Assembly (NCBI RefSeq): GCF_000332155.1
Contig: NZ_KB235904.1
Coordinates: 567,078 to 631,077, forward strand
Length of the DNA stretch: 64,000 bases
DNA from: Kamptonema formosum PCC 6407
GTDB taxonomy: Bacteria; Cyanobacteriota; Cyanobacteriia; Cyanobacteriales; Microcoleaceae
Direction of reading: 5' to 3'
Numbering within the stretch: position 1 is the stretch's first letter; each line of letters opens with the position of its first letter. The translations under genes and the position numbers were made by a program. Shown in pieces: positions 9,086-18,197 of the stretch. The notes beneath the pieces were generated by a model, which was not told the origin of the DNA, did no database searches, and worked only from the letters and a program-made list of their open reading frames with translations.

Positions 9086-12000
9086 ATGAACAGCTTACCT
9101 AACGATTGTGTCACAGCCTCTATCTTGATTGTAGACGACATGGTGGATAACCTCCGGCTGCTTTCTGATTTGCTGACAGAACAAGGCTATAAAGTTCGAG
9201 GCGTATCCAAAGGTACAATGGCTCTCAAGGCAGCGAAGTCATTTTCCCCTGACTTAATTTTGCTGGATATTATGATGCCAGAGATGGATGGCTATGAGGT
9301 TTGCCAACACCTGAAAGCTGCGGAAAATACTTGCGATATCCCGATTATTTTTATCAGTGCTTTGAACGATGCGGCAGATCAACTCAAAGCTTTTGCTGTG
9401 GGAGGCGTAGATTATATCACAAAACCCTTTCGCATAGAAGAAATTCTTGCCAGAGTTAAGAACCATTTGCGACTGCGCGAGTTGCAAAAAAAACTGGCAC
9501 AGCAAAATGAGCGCCTGGAGAAGGAAATTTGGGATCGTCAATTATTAGAAGATAAACTTCGCTCTTCAGAGGCGGCAATTCGGGTGTTTTTTGAAGCGAT
9601 GAATGACATCGTATTACTGATTGACGCTGAGGATTTTAGTATCAAAGTTGCCCCTACAAATTCTACTAGATTTTACCCAGATGATACCGACATTCTCGGT
9701 CAAACTATAGAACAATTTTTTGGAGAAAATGCCGAGATTTTTCAGAGTCAAATCCGGTTGGCTTTAGATACACAACAAATTGTTAACTTTGAGTATAGTT
9801 TACTAACAAGCCAGGGCGAAGTTTGGTTTATTGCCAGTATTACCCCCACATCAGAAAATACAGTAGCTTGGGTGGGTCGAGATATTAGCGATCGCAAACA
9901 GGTAGAAGCAGCGCTGCGCCAAAGTGAAGAAAGATTTAGGAGTTTAGTAGATAATATTCCCGGTGCTATCTACCGCTGCATTTTTAACTCTGATGTCAGA
10001 GTGGAATTTTTCAGCGATGCTGTTGAGGAAATAGTTGGCTATCAAGCGAGCGAATTTATTCACGATCGAGTGCGGAGTTGGACAAGTATTGTCCATCCTC
10101 AAGATCGAGAAATGGTTAAATTAACCATCCAAAAATCTCTGGAAATTAGACACCCTTTCGTACTAGAATATAGAGTAATTAATGCCAATGGTAGTATCCG
10201 CTGGGTTTATGACAAAGGTCAAGGCTGTTTTGCCCAAGACGGGAGTTTATTATGGATAGATGGGGCAATATTTGATATCAGCGATCGCAAACAGCAGGAA
10301 GAAACTCTGCAACGCCGAGCTAAAATTGATAGCCTACTTAGTAATATTTCTCGTACTTTTCTAGACCAGGATATCGATACGGCGATTAATTTTACCTTAA
10401 GAGTAATGGGGGAATATACAGCTAGCGATCGCAGTTACATCATCCGCTACTCTGAAAGCCAAAATCAAATGAACAATACCTATGAGTGGTGTGCTGAAGG
10501 TATTGTACCACTGATTGGCGATTTGCAGGCAGTTTCAACCCAGAGTTTTACTTGGTTTTATCAACAGCTAATCAGTGCCAAAGTAGTTAAAATCCCTCGG
10601 CTTTCAGACTTACCCCCTGAAGCTAACGCAGAGAAAGCAGCACTTGAACGCCAATGCGTCCAATCAACCGTTAATGTTGCTTTAATGGAATCAGGCAACT
10701 TAGTAGGATTCATTGGTTTAAATACCGTGAAATCTTCCCGAAATTGGAGTTCGGAAGAGATCGGTCTTCTAAAAATAGTAGGAGAAATTGTTGCTATTAG
10801 TCTGGCTCGTCATGAAGCCGAAGTTGCCCAGGAAAAAGCGGCAAAAGCTGCCTTTGCTGCTAGCAAATCGAAAAGCGAATTTCTCGCTAATATGAGTCAC
10901 GAACTCCGCACTCCCCTCACCGCCATTCTTGGTCTTTCTGAAGCCTTACGAGATGAAGTTTTCGGCCCTTTAACTGCCAAACAACACCAAAAACTAGCAA
11001 CTATTGAGCAGAGCGGTCAACATTTGCTAGAACTGATTAATGATGTTCTCGATTTATCAAAAATTGAATCGGGCAAGATGGAATTGCACTTAAGTAATAC
11101 TGACATTCAAGGATTATGCGATGCCAGCCTAGCCTTTGTCCGACAACAAGCTCACCAAAAACAAATTAAACTCAGCGCTCACGTTCCTCCCAGAATTGGT
11201 AAAGTCAAAATTGATGAACGGCGGATGCGACAACTCCTGATTAATTTACTCAGCAATGCCGTCAAATTTACCCCAGAAAGCGGTGCAGTTTGGATAGAAG
11301 TTAAAGGAGATTTAGAACATGAAACTTTGCAGTTTATCGTCGCTGATACAGGCATTGGAATTGCGCCAGAAAACATCGGTAAACTCTTTCAACCTTTTGT
11401 GCAAGTAGATAGTTCTTTTACTCGCCGCTATGCAGGTACAGGTTTAGGATTAGCTTTAGTCCGCCAAGTGATAGAATTGCACGGAGGTAGCGTTTCCCTA
11501 GAAAGCGAATTAGGTAGCGGCAGCCGTTTTACAGTTTCTCTCCCCTGGAAGCAAGAAGTTAAAAAAAGTGCGGCTCCGATGACGATTGCCGCTCATAAAT
11601 CTTTGAATATTAATCAAGTTTTGATTGTAGAAGATTCTGCGCCTGCTGCCGAACAAATTGCCCATTACTTAGCAGAACTAGGTATTAACAATTCTGCGAT
11701 TTATTCCTTGGGAACAGGGATAGTACAAGAAGCGATCCAAATTAACCCAGATGCGATTATTTTAGATTTGCAACTACCAGATCGCTCTGGTTGGGATGTG
11801 TTAGCACAACTCAAAGCGGAACCGCGTACCCAGAATATTCCTATTTTGATTGTTTCTGTGGCTGACGAACCTGTACGATCGCCAGCAGCAAGTGTATATG
11901 AGTATTTAGTCAAACCTTTTTCCCGGCATCAGTTTCAGTTGGCTTTACGCAAGTTAGCTCCTGCTCCCCAACAGCTTGAAAAAACGGCTATGATGTCAGA

Positions 12001-12394
12001 ATCAAAGTCATTACCTTTGATTTTACTGGCAGAGGACAATGAGGCAAATATCTCTACAATAGTGGAATATTTGGAAGCTGTCGGCTACCGAGTAGCAACT
12101 GCCCTTAACGGAGTAGAAGCAATACAGATGGCAAGAGAGTTAAAACCGAATTTAGTGCTAATGGATATCCAGATGCCAGCAATGGATGGTTTAGAAGCAA
12201 CCCGTCAACTGCGAGCCGATGTAGAATTTGTTCAATTGCCAATTATTGCTCTGACTTCCCTCGCCATGCCTGGAGATAGGGAAAAATGTTTAGAAGTGGG
12301 AGTAAATGAGTATCTAGCAAAACCCGTAAGCTTGAAAAAGCTTGTAGAGGCGATCGCCTTTCAGCTCGATCGATGTCAGACTTTAATCCTCTAA
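9086..12394 (+). CDS. Hybrid sensor histidine kinase (REC-PAS-PAS-GAF-HisKA-HATPase-REC-REC)
   Basis: The 1102-residue protein has no membrane segment. Order: receiver (D61, LLDIMMPEMDG), two PAS domains (about 155-275 and 285-410), GAF (about 420-585), HisKA with H605 in MSHELRTPL, HATPase (N box LLINLLSNAVKF, G1 DTGIGIAP, F FQPF, G2 GTGLGLAL), then receivers with D894 and D1027. Such proteins run an internal phosphorelay from a cytosolic PAS/GAF signal; the ligand cannot be told. It sits between a c-di-GMP regulator and a single-domain regulator, all on the plus strand, and these are its natural partners. Confidence 0.95.
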   Translation: MNSLPNDCVTASILIVDDMVDNLRLLSDLLTEQGYKVRGVSKGTMALKAAKSFSPDLILLDIMMPEMDGYEVCQHLKAAENTCDIPIIFISALNDAADQLKAFAVGGVDYITKPFRIEEILARVKNHLRLRELQKKLAQQNERLEKEIWDRQLLEDKLRSSEAAIRVFFEAMNDIVLLIDAEDFSIKVAPTNSTRFYPDDTDILGQTIEQFFGENAEIFQSQIRLALDTQQIVNFEYSLLTSQGEVWFIASITPTSENTVAWVGRDISDRKQVEAALRQSEERFRSLVDNIPGAIYRCIFNSDVRVEFFSDAVEEIVGYQASEFIHDRVRSWTSIVHPQDREMVKLTIQKSLEIRHPFVLEYRVINANGSIRWVYDKGQGCFAQDGSLLWIDGAIFDISDRKQQEETLQRRAKIDSLLSNISRTFLDQDIDTAINFTLRVMGEYTASDRSYIIRYSESQNQMNNTYEWCAEGIVPLIGDLQAVSTQSFTWFYQQLISAKVVKIPRLSDLPPEANAEKAALERQCVQSTVNVALMESGNLVGFIGLNTVKSSRNWSSEEIGLLKIVGEIVAISLARHEAEVAQEKAAKAAFAASKSKSEFLANMSHELRTPLTAILGLSEALRDEVFGPLTAKQHQKLATIEQSGQHLLELINDVLDLSKIESGKMELHLSNTDIQGLCDASLAFVRQQAHQKQIKLSAHVPPRIGKVKIDERRMRQLLINLLSNAVKFTPESGAVWIEVKGDLEHETLQFIVADTGIGIAPENIGKLFQPFVQVDSSFTRRYAGTGLGLALVRQVIELHGGSVSLESELGSGSRFTVSLPWKQEVKKSAAPMTIAAHKSLNINQVLIVEDSAPAAEQIAHYLAELGINNSAIYSLGTGIVQEAIQINPDAIILDLQLPDRSGWDVLAQLKAEPRTQNIPILIVSVADEPVRSPAASVYEYLVKPFSRHQFQLALRKLAPAPQQLEKTAMMSESKSLPLILLAEDNEANISTIVEYLEAVGYRVATALNGVEAIQMARELKPNLVLMDIQMPAMDGLEATRQLRADVEFVQLPIIALTSLAMPGDREKCLEVGVNEYLAKPVSLKKLVEAIAFQLDRCQTLIL

Positions 12395-12420
12395 AATTAA
12401 TTCTGGAGTATTGTATATAT

Positions 12421-12891
12421 ATGCAAGATAAACAAACTTTGAATAGCGATCGCAAACTGAACTTATTAGTGATCGACGACGAAGAAAGCATATTTGAAGT
12501 CATCGAAGGATTGCTCTATCGCGAGGGATATAATTTCACCTATGTAGGTAGCGGCAAAGAAGCCTTAAATCGTATAGATGAGATTCAACCCGATGTCATG
12601 TTGTTGGATGTGATGATGCCAGAGATAGACGGGATCGAAACTTGCCAGCTAATTAAATCTAATCACCGGTGGTGTCACATTCCGATTATTATGGTGACAG
12701 CACTGAGTTCCAAAGAAGATTTAGCTCGCTCTCTTGAAGCTGGTGCCGATGATTTTTTGTCGAAACCGATTAACAGTATAGAACTAAGAGCTCGCGTTCG
12801 CTCAATGTTGCGGATCAAGCTACAGTACGACGCTTTAGCTGCAACACAAAGGCTGAGAACTCTGAATTTATTCAGTGCCTTTGTCAATTAA
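12421..12891 (+). CDS. Single-domain response regulator (CheY-like)
   Basis: A receiver domain of 156 residues with the acidic pair DDE (19-21), phospho-acceptor D63 in LLDVMMPEIDG, the switch threonine in MVTAL and lysine in LSKPI. No output domain follows, so it should pass a phosphoryl group or act by protein contact. An upstream in-frame ATG at 12373 would overlap the kinase gene by 22 bp and add 16 residues unlike a receiver N terminus, so I prefer the ATG at 12421, 26 bp after the kinase stop. Its C-terminal tail (ATQRLRTLNLFSAFVN) is not recognised. Confidence 0.88.
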   Translation: MQDKQTLNSDRKLNLLVIDDEESIFEVIEGLLYREGYNFTYVGSGKEALNRIDEIQPDVMLLDVMMPEIDGIETCQLIKSNHRWCHIPIIMVTALSSKEDLARSLEAGADDFLSKPINSIELRARVRSMLRIKLQYDALAATQRLRTLNLFSAFVN

Positions 12892-12991
12892 CTGGGTAAA
12901 CTGCGAACGGATCGAAGTCTGACTACCCCGCGATCGCCCAAATCGGTTAAAGTTAAGAAAATAACCGCAAACATCGTTATTTAAAGGGACA

Positions 12992-13633
12992 ATGGCATCC
13001 TCTTCCTCTGTAGCAGTTCGCGAACTCCCCCTATTTCCGCTACCGGAGGTGGTTCTATTCCCCAGTAGACCACTCCCACTGCAAATTTTCGAGTTTCGCT
13101 ACCGAATTATGATGAATACGATTCTGGAGAGCGATCGCCGTTTTGGGGTACTCATGTGGGACCCCAACCAAAACAAAGTAGCTGCCGTTGGTTGCTGCGC
13201 TGAAGTAATTCACTGTCAGCGTCTCCCTGACGATCGCATGAAAATCATGACTTTAGGCCAGCAGCGCTTCCGAGTGATCGAAGCAGTCCGAGAAAAACCC
13301 TATTTAGTGGGTTTAGTCGAATGGATAGAAGATTATCCCCCAGAAAAAGACCTTAGACCCCTAGCCAGGGAAGTTGAACAATTGCTACGGGATGTAGTTC
13401 GACTATCTGGCAAATTGATGGATCAAGCTATTGAATTACCAGAAGATATTCCTAGTCTACCTACTGAATTATCCCACTGGGTTGCTAGCAATCTTTACGG
13501 CGTAGCAACAGAGCAACAAGGTTTATTAGAAATGCAAGATACCGCAGCTAGACTCGAACGCGAGGCGGAAATTTTGACTTCTACTCGCAATCAATTAGCA
13601 GCTCGAACAGTCCTTAAAGATACATTGAAATGA
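12992..13633 (+). CDS. LON substrate-binding-domain protein
   Basis: A 213-residue cytosolic protein equal to the N-terminal substrate-binding domain of Lon: ELPLFPLPEVVLFPSRPLPLQIFE near the start, FRYRIMM, and a helical C-terminal half. It lacks the AAA+ and protease parts of Lon, as usual for the stand-alone family found in most cyanobacteria. It may act as an adaptor or in peptide binding; its function is not established. The ATG at 12992 follows 'aaagggaca'. Confidence 0.92.
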   Translation: MASSSSVAVRELPLFPLPEVVLFPSRPLPLQIFEFRYRIMMNTILESDRRFGVLMWDPNQNKVAAVGCCAEVIHCQRLPDDRMKIMTLGQQRFRVIEAVREKPYLVGLVEWIEDYPPEKDLRPLAREVEQLLRDVVRLSGKLMDQAIELPEDIPSLPTELSHWVASNLYGVATEQQGLLEMQDTAARLEREAEILTSTRNQLAARTVLKDTLK

Positions 13634-13643
13634 CATTGTTAAA

Positions 13644-13716
13644 TGCTAATTACTAATTGCTAATTGCTAATTGCTAATTGCTAATTGCTAATTGCTAATT
13701 GCTAATTGCTAATTGG
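13644..13716. repeat. Tandem repeat of GCTAATT heptads
   Basis: About ten units of 'gctaatt' (one variant 'actaatt') run head to tail just after the LON-domain gene. It differs from a CRISPR array because there are no spacers. Related TTAGCAA/TTAGCCA arrays lie at 30930-31038 and 49741-49841. Confidence 0.9.
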
Positions 13717-13740
13717 GGAAAAAATTTCCCCCTCTCCCAA

Positions 13741-13785
13741 TCTTCCTTCTTCCTTCTTCCTTCTTCCTTCTTCCTTCTTCCTTCT
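13741..13785. repeat. CTTCTTC tandem repeat
   Basis: Six or so 'cttcttc' heptads lie in the spacer before the small secreted protein gene. An open frame from a TTG at 13713 reads through them, which argues that this frame extension is not the true start. Confidence 0.85.
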
Positions 13786-13820
13786 GCTATACTGTAGAAT
13801 TATCAAAACAGATAAAAATT

Positions 13821-14252
13821 ATGCGCTTTAAAACTTTTACTAATGTTGTCATTTCTTGCCTAATAGGAATTTTAACTTGGCTGTGGGTTCCCCCCGCTTT
13901 AGCGTTGACACAAATTAAGCTATCCGACATTTCTTATCACGACTGTCCCCCAGAAATGGCAGAAGGAACAGTCACCAGCGGTTCTAGCATGGCCGCTAAC
14001 TGCTTTCTAGTAACAGGCAAAGCCTCAAACACCTCTGGCAAAACAGTATTTGATGCCGACATTTTCGGCCGCATCTACGATGCTCAAGGTAATTCCGTCA
14101 TGCAAAACCGTACTAGAATAGGTTCTATTGAAGAAGTTCCCCCAGGAGTTAGCGATTTTGAAATCCGTATCTCTGTTGCTGCCAATCAACCAACTCCTTT
14201 AGAACTCAAGCAATTTAAAGCAACTGGTTTTACAGGTAAAGTGCGGCGCTAA
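13821..14252 (+). CDS. Secreted conserved hypothetical protein
   Basis: The 143-residue product has a clear signal peptide: MRFKTFTNVV, a hydrophobic core (ISCLIGILTWLWVPP) and a cleavage site near PALA-L. The mature part (about 115 residues) is beta-rich, with two cysteines (in YHDCPP and NCFLV) and sequence typical of a periplasmic FxLYD/DUF-like beta sandwich (ASNTSGKTVFDADIFGRIYDAQGNSV). A longer frame opens at a TTG (13713) but would translate a tandem repeat before the signal peptide, so the ATG at 13821 is chosen. I do not recognise a specific function. Confidence 0.8.
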   Translation: MRFKTFTNVVISCLIGILTWLWVPPALALTQIKLSDISYHDCPPEMAEGTVTSGSSMAANCFLVTGKASNTSGKTVFDADIFGRIYDAQGNSVMQNRTRIGSIEEVPPGVSDFEIRISVAANQPTPLELKQFKATGFTGKVRR

Positions 14253-14337
14253 GTGAATCCACCTAATTAAACATAAGATAAGGATGGCTAAAAAGCTGAC
14301 TGTATAAACATTCTTCCTTCTCTCCTAGATAACTAAA
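14251..14337. repeat. 87-bp duplicated sequence, copy 1
   Basis: From the stop codon of the preceding gene onward, 'aatccacctaattaaacata' and the following bases through 'ctctcctagataactaaa' are almost identical to 29814-29900. Further 'ctcctagataactaaa' pieces follow at 14346-14402, and inverted pieces lie at about 22091-22107 and 32122-32138. The stretch to 14559 shows no gene, only this repeat, more CTTCTTC units and AT-rich sequence. Confidence 0.85.
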
Positions 14338-14559
14338 TTTTTTTTCCTTCTCTCCTAGATAACTAAATTTTTTTCCTTCTTTCTTCTCTCCTAGATAACT
14401 AAATCCTTCTTCCTTCTTCCTTCTACTTAAAATCGGCAAAAAAATAGGATGATGTTAGAGGCCATCATCCGCTTACTGCAACTTGAAAGCTTGCTCAACC
14501 TTTGCTAGCAGTTACCAACATTTAGCAGACTGGAAGCTGTTAAGATAAAGCCTTAGCAA

Positions 14560-14847
14560 CTAAATCGCAGTTTGCAAATTACCTAACAAACCGGTTAAAA
14601 GTTGAGCCGCGATTTGGAGGACAAAAAACGCAATCATGGGAGAAAAGTCAATTCCACCCAAAGGGGGAATAATCGAACGGAATAGATTTAAGTAAGGATC
14701 TGTTAACTGACTCAAGATCGAAAACGGCGGATCGAACCAGTTAATATTGGGGAACCAGCTTAAAAGTACCCGCACGATCATCAGAACTAGATATATTTGC
14801 ACAAATGTCGCCAGGGTACTGGCTAGCAGACCTATTGAAGAACTCAT
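14560..14847 (-). CDS. YggT family membrane protein
   Basis: A 95-residue integral membrane protein with two hydrophobic segments (about 5-27 and 68-92) flanking the family motif RVLLSWFPNINW...PFSILSQLTDPYLNLFRSIIPPLGGIDFSPM. YggT proteins are linked to membrane/thylakoid organisation and cell division in cyanobacteria and chloroplasts (YCF19-like). A frame open 35 residues further upstream overlaps the next gene and lacks similarity to the family, so the start at 14847 is chosen. It follows the glycine-zipper gene on the same strand with a 52-bp gap, possibly one operon. Confidence 0.9.
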   Translation of the reverse strand: MSSSIGLLASTLATFVQIYLVLMIVRVLLSWFPNINWFDPPFSILSQLTDPYLNLFRSIIPPLGGIDFSPMIAFFVLQIAAQLLTGLLGNLQTAI

Positions 14848-14899
14848 TTCTTTACTAAAGTTTAAAACGACTTTGATTTCAATTTTAGCACAAATCGGC

Positions 14900-15214
14900 T
14901 TACTGGTCTTCAGCCAGCGATTCCTCGCCGTTATGAGCTGGTGAATTCCCATTCACACTGCCAAGCTGCAAGCGCACATCATCAATTGCCTGATTTAGTT
15001 GTGCAATTTTATCTTCCAGACTCAGGCGAGCTCCTTCAATGCGTTCGCTTTCAAGTTGGCGCTTTTTACCTTTGTTACCCTTGATCTCGGAGAATTCAGC
15101 CAGTGAATTTTCAGTAGCGCGGCGAACAAGTACAGTGCCTAAAACTGCACCCACTAAGCCGCCAATCGCAGCTCCTGCAATAAACCCCCCTGTAAAACCA
15201 TCTCGATTGCTCAT
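14900..15214 (-). CDS. Small glycine-zipper membrane-associated protein
   Basis: The 104-residue product has an N-terminal glycine-rich hydrophobic helix (GGFIAGAAIGGLVGAVLGTVLV, about 9-30) and then a charged coiled coil (SLEDKIAQLNQAIDDVRLQLG, about 65-86). This resembles cyanobacterial YtxH-like small proteins of unknown role, probably membrane anchored. The start at 15214 gives a short polar N terminus (MSNRDGF) before the helix. Confidence 0.82.
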   Translation of the reverse strand: MSNRDGFTGGFIAGAAIGGLVGAVLGTVLVRRATENSLAEFSEIKGNKGKKRQLESERIEGARLSLEDKIAQLNQAIDDVRLQLGSVNGNSPAHNGEESLAEDQ

Positions 15215-15424
15215 GCTTTCACCGACCCATGCAATATTTTCTTTACTAAAACTCAGCTCATTTCAATCTCCGATCGGGATTAAAACTGCTTACCTCGCAA
15301 GGTTTTTAAGCTATTTTCTTTGAGATTATAACATTTTTTAGCCTCGTTTTAATCCCGCTTTAAGGATTGTAAGTTATAGCAACCACCAAGGTGTTTAGGA
15401 CATCCTGATGTCCTTCCCCCCTTG

Positions 15425-15492
15425 ATTCTCTTCCCTTCTTCCCTTCTTCCCTTCTTCCCTAGTCCCTAGTCCCTAGCCCCTAGCCCCTAGTT
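15425..15492. repeat. CTTCTTCC/CTAGTCC tandem repeats
   Basis: A run of 'cttccct' heptads passes into 'ctagtcc/ctagccc' heptads and ends next to the upp stop codon. A weak copy of the 63-bp dispersed repeat (starting 'tatagcaaccaccaaggtg') lies just before it at about 15375. Confidence 0.8.
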
Positions 15493-15493
15493 A

Positions 15494-16144
15494 TTAAGTG
15501 CCAAAAGTGCGATCGCCAGCATCACCCAGTCCCGGTACAATAAAACCGTGTTCATTCAGATGCTCATCGATCCCTGCTGTATAAATATTCAAATTCGGAT
15601 ACAGCACGCTTAAACGCTGCAAAGCTGGTGCAGCAACCACCACAGAGATAATCCGAATCAAGCTAGGATCGATCCCGCGCTGAGTCAATTCCTCCATTGT
15701 CTTGATAATCGTCCCCCCAGTTGCCAACATCGGCTCACTAATTAAAACCCGCGTTTCCGGGTTAAACTCCGGCGGTAACTTATTCAAATAACAACTAACT
15801 GCCAGCGTCTCCTCATTCCGCACCATACCGAGATGATAAATCGCAGCTAGGGGAACCACAGTCTGAATTCCTTCCATCAATCCCAACCCCGCCCGCAGAA
15901 TAGGAATCACAACTAGCGGCGCTTCTGGATTGATAAACGTACCCGGACATTCAGCCAAAGGCGTTTGCACCATTGCATCCACCGTAGGTAGCCAATCTCG
16001 AATCGCCTCATAAGTCAACCACCGCCCCAATTCCGTCATGGCCGAGCGAAATAATACCGACGGTGTAGCCACGTCGCGGGCGACAGCTAGCCAGTGCTTG
16101 ATTAAAGGATGAGGGGGGACGAACACGCGGAGTTGGGGAGGCAT
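15494..16144 (-). CDS. upp: Uracil phosphoribosyltransferase
   Basis: Converts uracil and PRPP to UMP in pyrimidine salvage. The 216-residue product contains RVFVPPHPLIKHWLAVARD, TELGRWLTYEA, the PRPP-site strand VLISEPMLATGGTI (E-P-M in place of the more usual D-P-M) and the C-terminal uracil loop region YTAGIDEHLNEHGFIVPGLGDAGDR. The open frame extends to a TTG at 16207, but the ATG at 16144 gives the usual cyanobacterial length and N terminus (PPQLRVFVPP), so it is preferred. Monocistronic. Confidence 0.95.
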   Translation of the reverse strand: MPPQLRVFVPPHPLIKHWLAVARDVATPSVLFRSAMTELGRWLTYEAIRDWLPTVDAMVQTPLAECPGTFINPEAPLVVIPILRAGLGLMEGIQTVVPLAAIYHLGMVRNEETLAVSCYLNKLPPEFNPETRVLISEPMLATGGTIIKTMEELTQRGIDPSLIRIISVVVAAPALQRLSVLYPNLNIYTAGIDEHLNEHGFIVPGLGDAGDRTFGT

Positions 16145-16239
16145 CGGTAGAAAATTAGAGAAAATAGGAGTTTGAGAAAGTTTTAGAGGCAAGGTGGAAT
16201 TTTTCAATTTCCAACACCCAAACTATCATACCCCCGATT

Positions 16240-16291
16240 CGTAACGCCGCCCTCTGGGGGGCAAAGATACCGCCCAGAGGGTGGCGTTACG
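16240..16291. repeat. Palindromic GTAACGCCGCC repeat, copy A
   Basis: Arms 'cgtaacgccgccctctgggg' and its near-complement '...cccagagggtggcgttacg' enclose 'aaagata'. Copies at 16471-16520 and 49608-49659 share the outer GTAACGCCGCC/GCGGCGTTAC arms and, for the nearest copy, the core 'aaagataccgcc'. It resembles REP/MITE-like elements. Confidence 0.85.
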
Positions 16292-16470
16292 TATAGCAAC
16301 CGCCAAGGCATATAAGTTATTGAAAAAGTTTTCCAATAGAGTTGACATAAATTTGCAACAAGGTTATAGTGATTTTTAGTGTTCTCCTCTCAAAGGATCG
16401 GCAGACGGGGGCAGTCGGCAATGGTAGACTGTTCCCGCATTTTTTTTTCACCAGAACTTTCCACATCATA

Positions 16471-16520
16471 GTAACGCCGCCATTCTGGGGATAAAGATAC
16501 CGCCAGGATAGCGGCGTTAC
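16471..16520. repeat. Palindromic GTAACGCCGCC repeat, copy B
   Basis: Arms 'gtaacgccgccattctgggg' and 'ccaggatagcggcgttac' around 'ataaagataccg'. It lies 180 bp from copy A; the interval between them has no credible gene. Confidence 0.85.
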
Positions 16521-16587
16521 AGACAATTGCCCTTGGCTTTGCGCGGGGAATTAGTCTAAAATCTAAAATTTAAAATCTAAAATCAAA

Positions 16588-18132
16588 ATGTCCGTTTCCA
16601 CCCCATCCCAGTCATTTTCTGCTATCCCCCCTCAACAAACCAAGGAGTTTGATGTCATCGTCATCGGTTCAGGCATTGGAGGACTGGTGACAGCCACCCA
16701 GCTAGCCGCCAAGGGAGCCCAAGTTCTCGTACTCGAAAGTTACGTTATTCCCGGCGGAAGTGCGGGTTACTTTGACCGGGATGGGTATCGGTTTGATGTC
16801 GGGGCATCGATGATTTTTGGGTTTGGGCAAAAGGGTACTACTAACCTGCTCACCCGTGCCCTGCAAGCGGTGAATGTCAGCTTGGAAACTATTCCCGATC
16901 CCGTGCAGATTCACTATCACCTGCCTAACGGTTTGGAAATCCAAGTTCACCAAGTATATGAGAAATTCTTGCAAGAACTAATTGATAAATTTCCTCAAGA
17001 GCGGGAAGGAATCAGGCAATTTTACGATGAGTGCTGGCAGGTGTTCAACTGCCTCAACGCGATGGAGTTGCTTTCTCTGGAGGAAGTGGGATATCTGATG
17101 CGAGTGTTTTTCAAGCATCCCCTTGCTTGTTTGGGGTTGGTGAAGTATTTACCTCAGAATGTCGGTGACATTGCTCGTCGCTACATTAAAGATCCAAATT
17201 TACTCAAATTTATTGACATTGAGTGTTACTGTTGGTCAGTAGTTCCCGCTGAATTAACGCCAATGATTAATGCAGGGATGGTGTTTTCTGACAGGCACTA
17301 CGGTGGCATTAACTATCCTAAAGGCGGAGTTGGGCAAATTGCTCAAAAATTAGTAGAAGGGTTGGAAAAAGCTGGCGGAACAATTCAGTATAAAGCTAGG
17401 GTAGCGCGGATTATTACAGAAAATGGCCGCGCGGTGGGTGTGGAATTAACAACTGGCGAAGTTTATCGGGCAAAACGGATAGTTTCTAATGCTACTCGTT
17501 GGGATACTTTTGAGAAGTTATTACCTGCGGAGGCAATGCCTAGTAAAGAGAAGAAATGGCAGCAACGCTATCAGAAATCTCCGAGTTTTTTGAGTTTACA
17601 TTTGGGTGTTGAAGCTTCTGTATTGCCCAAGGATACGGCGTGTCACCATATTTTATTAGAAAATTGGGATAAAATGGAAGCACCGAAAGGGACGATTTTT
17701 GTGTCAATTCCCACATTGCTAGATCCGAGTTTGGCACCGAAAGGATATCATATTGTTCATACTTTTACGCCGAGTTGGATGGAGGAGTGGGAAGGTTTAT
17801 CGGTGAAGGAGTATGAGGAGAAAAAAGAAGAGGCGGCGGGGAGAGTTATTGAGAGGTTAGAGCAGATTTTTCCGGGTTTAGATGCGGGTTTGGATTATAT
17901 GGAAGTCGGTACGGCGCGATCGCACCGCCGATTTTTAGGCCGCGAAGATGGGACTTATGGGCCGATTCCACAGCGAAAGTTATTGGGTTTGCTGGGAATG
18001 CCTTTTAATCGGACTTCTATTCCTGGGTTATATTGTGTGGGAGATAGTACGTTTCCGGGTCAGGGTTTGAATGCTGTCGCTTTTTCCGGTTTTGCTTGCG
18101 CTCATCGAATTGCTGTGGATTTGGGATTTTGA
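16588..18132 (+). CDS. crtH: Carotenoid (prolycopene) isomerase
   Basis: A 514-residue flavoprotein that isomerises poly-cis-lycopene to all-trans-lycopene in carotenoid synthesis. An N-terminal FAD fold is clear (VIVIGSGIGGLVTATQLAAKG, then VLVLES), followed by YFDRDGYRFDVGASMIFGFG and C-terminal GLYCVGDSTFPGQGLNAVAFSG, which match CrtH/CrtISO better than the CrtI or CrtP desaturases. Length is normal. The ATG at 16588 follows an AT-rich stretch of 'aaaatctaaaatt' repeats. No neighbouring carotenoid genes. Confidence 0.94.
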   Translation: MSVSTPSQSFSAIPPQQTKEFDVIVIGSGIGGLVTATQLAAKGAQVLVLESYVIPGGSAGYFDRDGYRFDVGASMIFGFGQKGTTNLLTRALQAVNVSLETIPDPVQIHYHLPNGLEIQVHQVYEKFLQELIDKFPQEREGIRQFYDECWQVFNCLNAMELLSLEEVGYLMRVFFKHPLACLGLVKYLPQNVGDIARRYIKDPNLLKFIDIECYCWSVVPAELTPMINAGMVFSDRHYGGINYPKGGVGQIAQKLVEGLEKAGGTIQYKARVARIITENGRAVGVELTTGEVYRAKRIVSNATRWDTFEKLLPAEAMPSKEKKWQQRYQKSPSFLSLHLGVEASVLPKDTACHHILLENWDKMEAPKGTIFVSIPTLLDPSLAPKGYHIVHTFTPSWMEEWEGLSVKEYEEKKEEAAGRVIERLEQIFPGLDAGLDYMEVGTARSHRRFLGREDGTYGPIPQRKLLGLLGMPFNRTSIPGLYCVGDSTFPGQGLNAVAFSGFACAHRIAVDLGF

Positions 18133-18159
18133 GTGTCAACGCAGATGCCCACAATTAAA

Positions 18160-18197
18160 GGTTAACGGTTAACTGTTAACGGTTAACTGTTAACCAA
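18160..18197. repeat. GTTAAC tandem repeat
   Basis: Heptads 'ggttaac/tgttaac' repeated five times, itself palindromic. Same family at 38519-38560, 43402-43425 and 59264-59290. Confidence 0.85.

Noticed and set aside
12373-12420. Upstream start of the single-domain regulator at 12373
   Set aside because: It would overlap the kinase gene and add residues unlike a receiver N terminus; ATG 12421 is preferred.
13644-13716. Array resembling a CRISPR
   Set aside because: It and similar arrays (30930-31038, 49741-49841) are pure 7-bp tandem repeats without spacers, and no cas gene is present.
16317-16526. 69-codon minus-strand frame upstream of crtH
   Set aside because: It is largely translation of palindromic repeat copy B and has no protein-like features.
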